Positions 62,932 to 64,000 of a DNA stretch of 64,000 nucleotides are shown here, piece after piece; positions within the stretch are counted from its first letter, which is position 1, and each line of letters begins with the position of its first letter. A model generated the notes under the pieces. That model worked only from the letters and a program-made list of their open reading frames with translations, was not told the origin of the DNA and ran no database searches. The position numbers were made by a program, and so were the translations under genes. This DNA comes from Methylovorus menthalis (lineage in GTDB: Bacteria > Pseudomonadota > Gammaproteobacteria > Burkholderiales > Methylophilaceae): the NCBI RefSeq assembly GCF_020523625.1, contig NZ_JAJAQH010000006.1, positions 1 to 64,000 of the forward strand. The letters run 5' to 3'.

Positions 62932-63546
62932 ATGCCTCCAGCAGGTCGTCCGCGAACATTTAATCGCGAGGAAGCGCTTCAAAGAGCCATGCTGCTTTTT
63001 TGGAAAAATGGTTATGAAGGCACAACGATGGCTGACTTGGTCGCGGCGATCGGGATGAAAGCGCCGAGCGTATATGCCGCTTTTGGCAACAAGGATGCTT
63101 TGTTCAAAGAGGCGGTGGAGTTATATACAAGCAGGGTCGAGCAGGGGCCATTAAATGCTTTGGAACAATCGGATTCTATTGGGCAGGCGCTCGAAAACTC
63201 CTTTGCCAATAGCGTGAACATGATGTCGAGCCCAGAAATATCTAGCTGTCTTATTATGGCTGGGGCGATCAATTGTGCACCTGAACACCAGGAGCATGTT
63301 CAACATTTAAGGAGTCTGCGAGTTGTTTACAAAGAGACCTTGCGTAATAGGTTTCTGCGGGCAAAAAATGATGGTGAGCTGATCGAAGATGCTGATCCAG
63401 AGGCGTTGGCAGAGTTCTATTTCAGTTTCATTCATGGTCTGGCATTACGTGCAAAAGACGGATCTACGAAAGCGGAATTAGAATCTTCATGTAAATTTGC
63501 TTTACAAGCGTTGGCCCTGGTTTTAAGGCAGTCCCAACCAAGGTGA
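62932..63546 (+). CDS. TetR/AcrR-family regulator (204 aa)
   Basis: N-terminal TetR helix-turn-helix (NREEALQRAMLLFWKNGYEGTTMADLVAAIGMKAPSVYAAFGNKDALFKEAVELY, about 9-64) and an all-helical ligand-binding C-terminal domain. The AAGGG ribosome site is weak but in the right place. It probably represses itself and the divergent exported protein via the paired operators, and possibly the efflux genes downstream on the other strand. Ligand unknown. Confidence 0.9.
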   Translation: MPPAGRPRTFNREEALQRAMLLFWKNGYEGTTMADLVAAIGMKAPSVYAAFGNKDALFKEAVELYTSRVEQGPLNALEQSDSIGQALENSFANSVNMMSSPEISSCLIMAGAINCAPEHQEHVQHLRSLRVVYKETLRNRFLRAKNDGELIEDADPEALAEFYFSFIHGLALRAKDGSTKAELESSCKFALQALALVLRQSQPR

Positions 63547-63617
63547 TAAGTAATGACGACTGCCCTGTTTGAATTCAATTGACGACATCGGCAGAGCAAT
63601 CCTCTTGCTATATGCGA

Positions 63618-64000
63618 TTACTGGGCATTCATGGAAAGTAAATTGGGTGAGCCAGGTGAAGCTTTGCTGGGCTCCCAGCCGCCTCCCAAGGCCTTAAAAG
63701 CCGCGATAGCCGAGCGGGCGGCCTCAGTTTGAGCTTGTGCTTTTGCGTCGGACGTTCTAAGCAGATTTTCATCGGCGTATAGCACTTCAATCATGCTGAC
63801 CGCGCCTTTTTGATACGCGACAAACGCGGAATTCCGTGCTTGTGAAAGCGAGGTCTCGCTTTGTAACAAAAGCGCTGTTTGTTGCTCGCGCTTGATTAAA
63901 GAGGAGAGGGCGTTCTCAACATCCTCTGTGGCGCGAAGTGCAGCTTGACGGTACGCCGCCATGGCCTCCGCTTCCTGACCTTTTGCCATTTCTATCTGCG
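63618..64000 (-). CDS. outer-membrane efflux factor, C-terminal part (truncated by window)
   Basis: Partial gene entering from the right edge. The helical tail YRQAALRATEDVENALSSLIKREQQ followed by ARNSAFVAYQKGAVSMIEVLYADENLL matches the NodT/TolC-like outer membrane efflux family, where it forms the last tunnel helices. The stop is at 63618. The start and partner pump genes lie beyond 64000. Convergent with the TetR gene, which may regulate it. Confidence 0.82.
   Translation of the reverse strand, partial: QIEMAKGQEAEAMAAYRQAALRATEDVENALSSLIKREQQTALLLQSETSLSQARNSAFVAYQKGAVSMIEVLYADENLLRTSDAKAQAQTEAARSAIAAFKALGGGWEPSKASPGSPNLLSMNAQ

Overview
This window looks like chromosomal DNA of an obligately or facultatively methylotrophic betaproteobacterium, most likely of the Methylophilaceae (Methylophilus/Methylovorus/Methylobacillus type). 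That placement is an inference. It rests on a complete N-methylglutamate pathway for methylamine use (mgdABCD-gmaS-mgsABC, 16,523-26,014), a homologue of formaldehyde-activating enzyme, PEP-CTERM/TIGR03790 proteins, and betaproteobacterial gene order in the housekeeping blocks.

Layout. Positions 1-4,415 are a loosely packed accessory stretch. It holds two tandem single-span membrane protein paralogues, a lipoprotein, a decayed TonB-dependent receptor tail, a Pro/Ala hexapeptide-repeat secreted protein, a DUF3147-type membrane protein, a PEP-CTERM protein, and two copies of a degenerate intergenic repeat. Positions 4,486-11,424 carry signalling and lipid genes: a GAF-PAS-PAS-GGDEF cyclase, a PAP2 phosphatase / metallophosphoesterase / lipid kinase operon, and a GGDEF-EAL protein whose N-terminus is an ethylene-receptor-like copper/ethylene-binding domain. 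Positions 11,478-14,945 are an Mla-type lipid ABC transporter (mlaE-F-D plus lipoprotein). An XRE-cupin regulator and a GNAT enzyme (15,191-16,308) are divergent from the methylamine operon. Positions 26,236-33,703 hold accessory metabolic and transport genes: GATase, Fae homologue, YjbQ, KefF/KefC pair, CBS protein, and a MarR-SnoaL-EamA group.

Positions 33,812-55,340 are almost continuous core genome: yebC-ruvCAB-ybgC-tolQRAB-pal-cpoB-queE-queC, rpsP-rimM-trmD-rplS, ogt-xerD, ychJ-like/TIGR03790, folB/plsY, tsaD/rpsU-yqeY-dnaG-rpoD, and tRNA-Ile(CAU).

A 6.2-kb genomic island (55,295-61,464) has inserted into the 3' half of that tRNA gene and is flanked by a perfect 47-bp direct repeat. It carries a tyrosine integrase, an AlpA/Xis-like HTH protein, a replication-initiator-like protein, several unrecognised proteins, and a hairpin-rich stretch (59,621-59,985) around tiny ORFs. 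It looks like a self-replicating integrative element of a type I cannot name, and it is the best candidate here for something undescribed. The last 2.5 kb carry an alpha/beta hydrolase, a small exported protein, a TetR regulator with paired operators, and the 3' end of an outer-membrane efflux gene that leaves the window.

How the genes work together: GmaS and the Mgs/Mgd enzymes turn methylamine plus glutamate into gamma-glutamylmethylamide, then N-methylglutamate, then glutamate plus a C1 unit. The divergent XRE-cupin protein is the obvious candidate regulator. No functional assignment was checked by database search. Family names rest on motifs read from the translated sequence.
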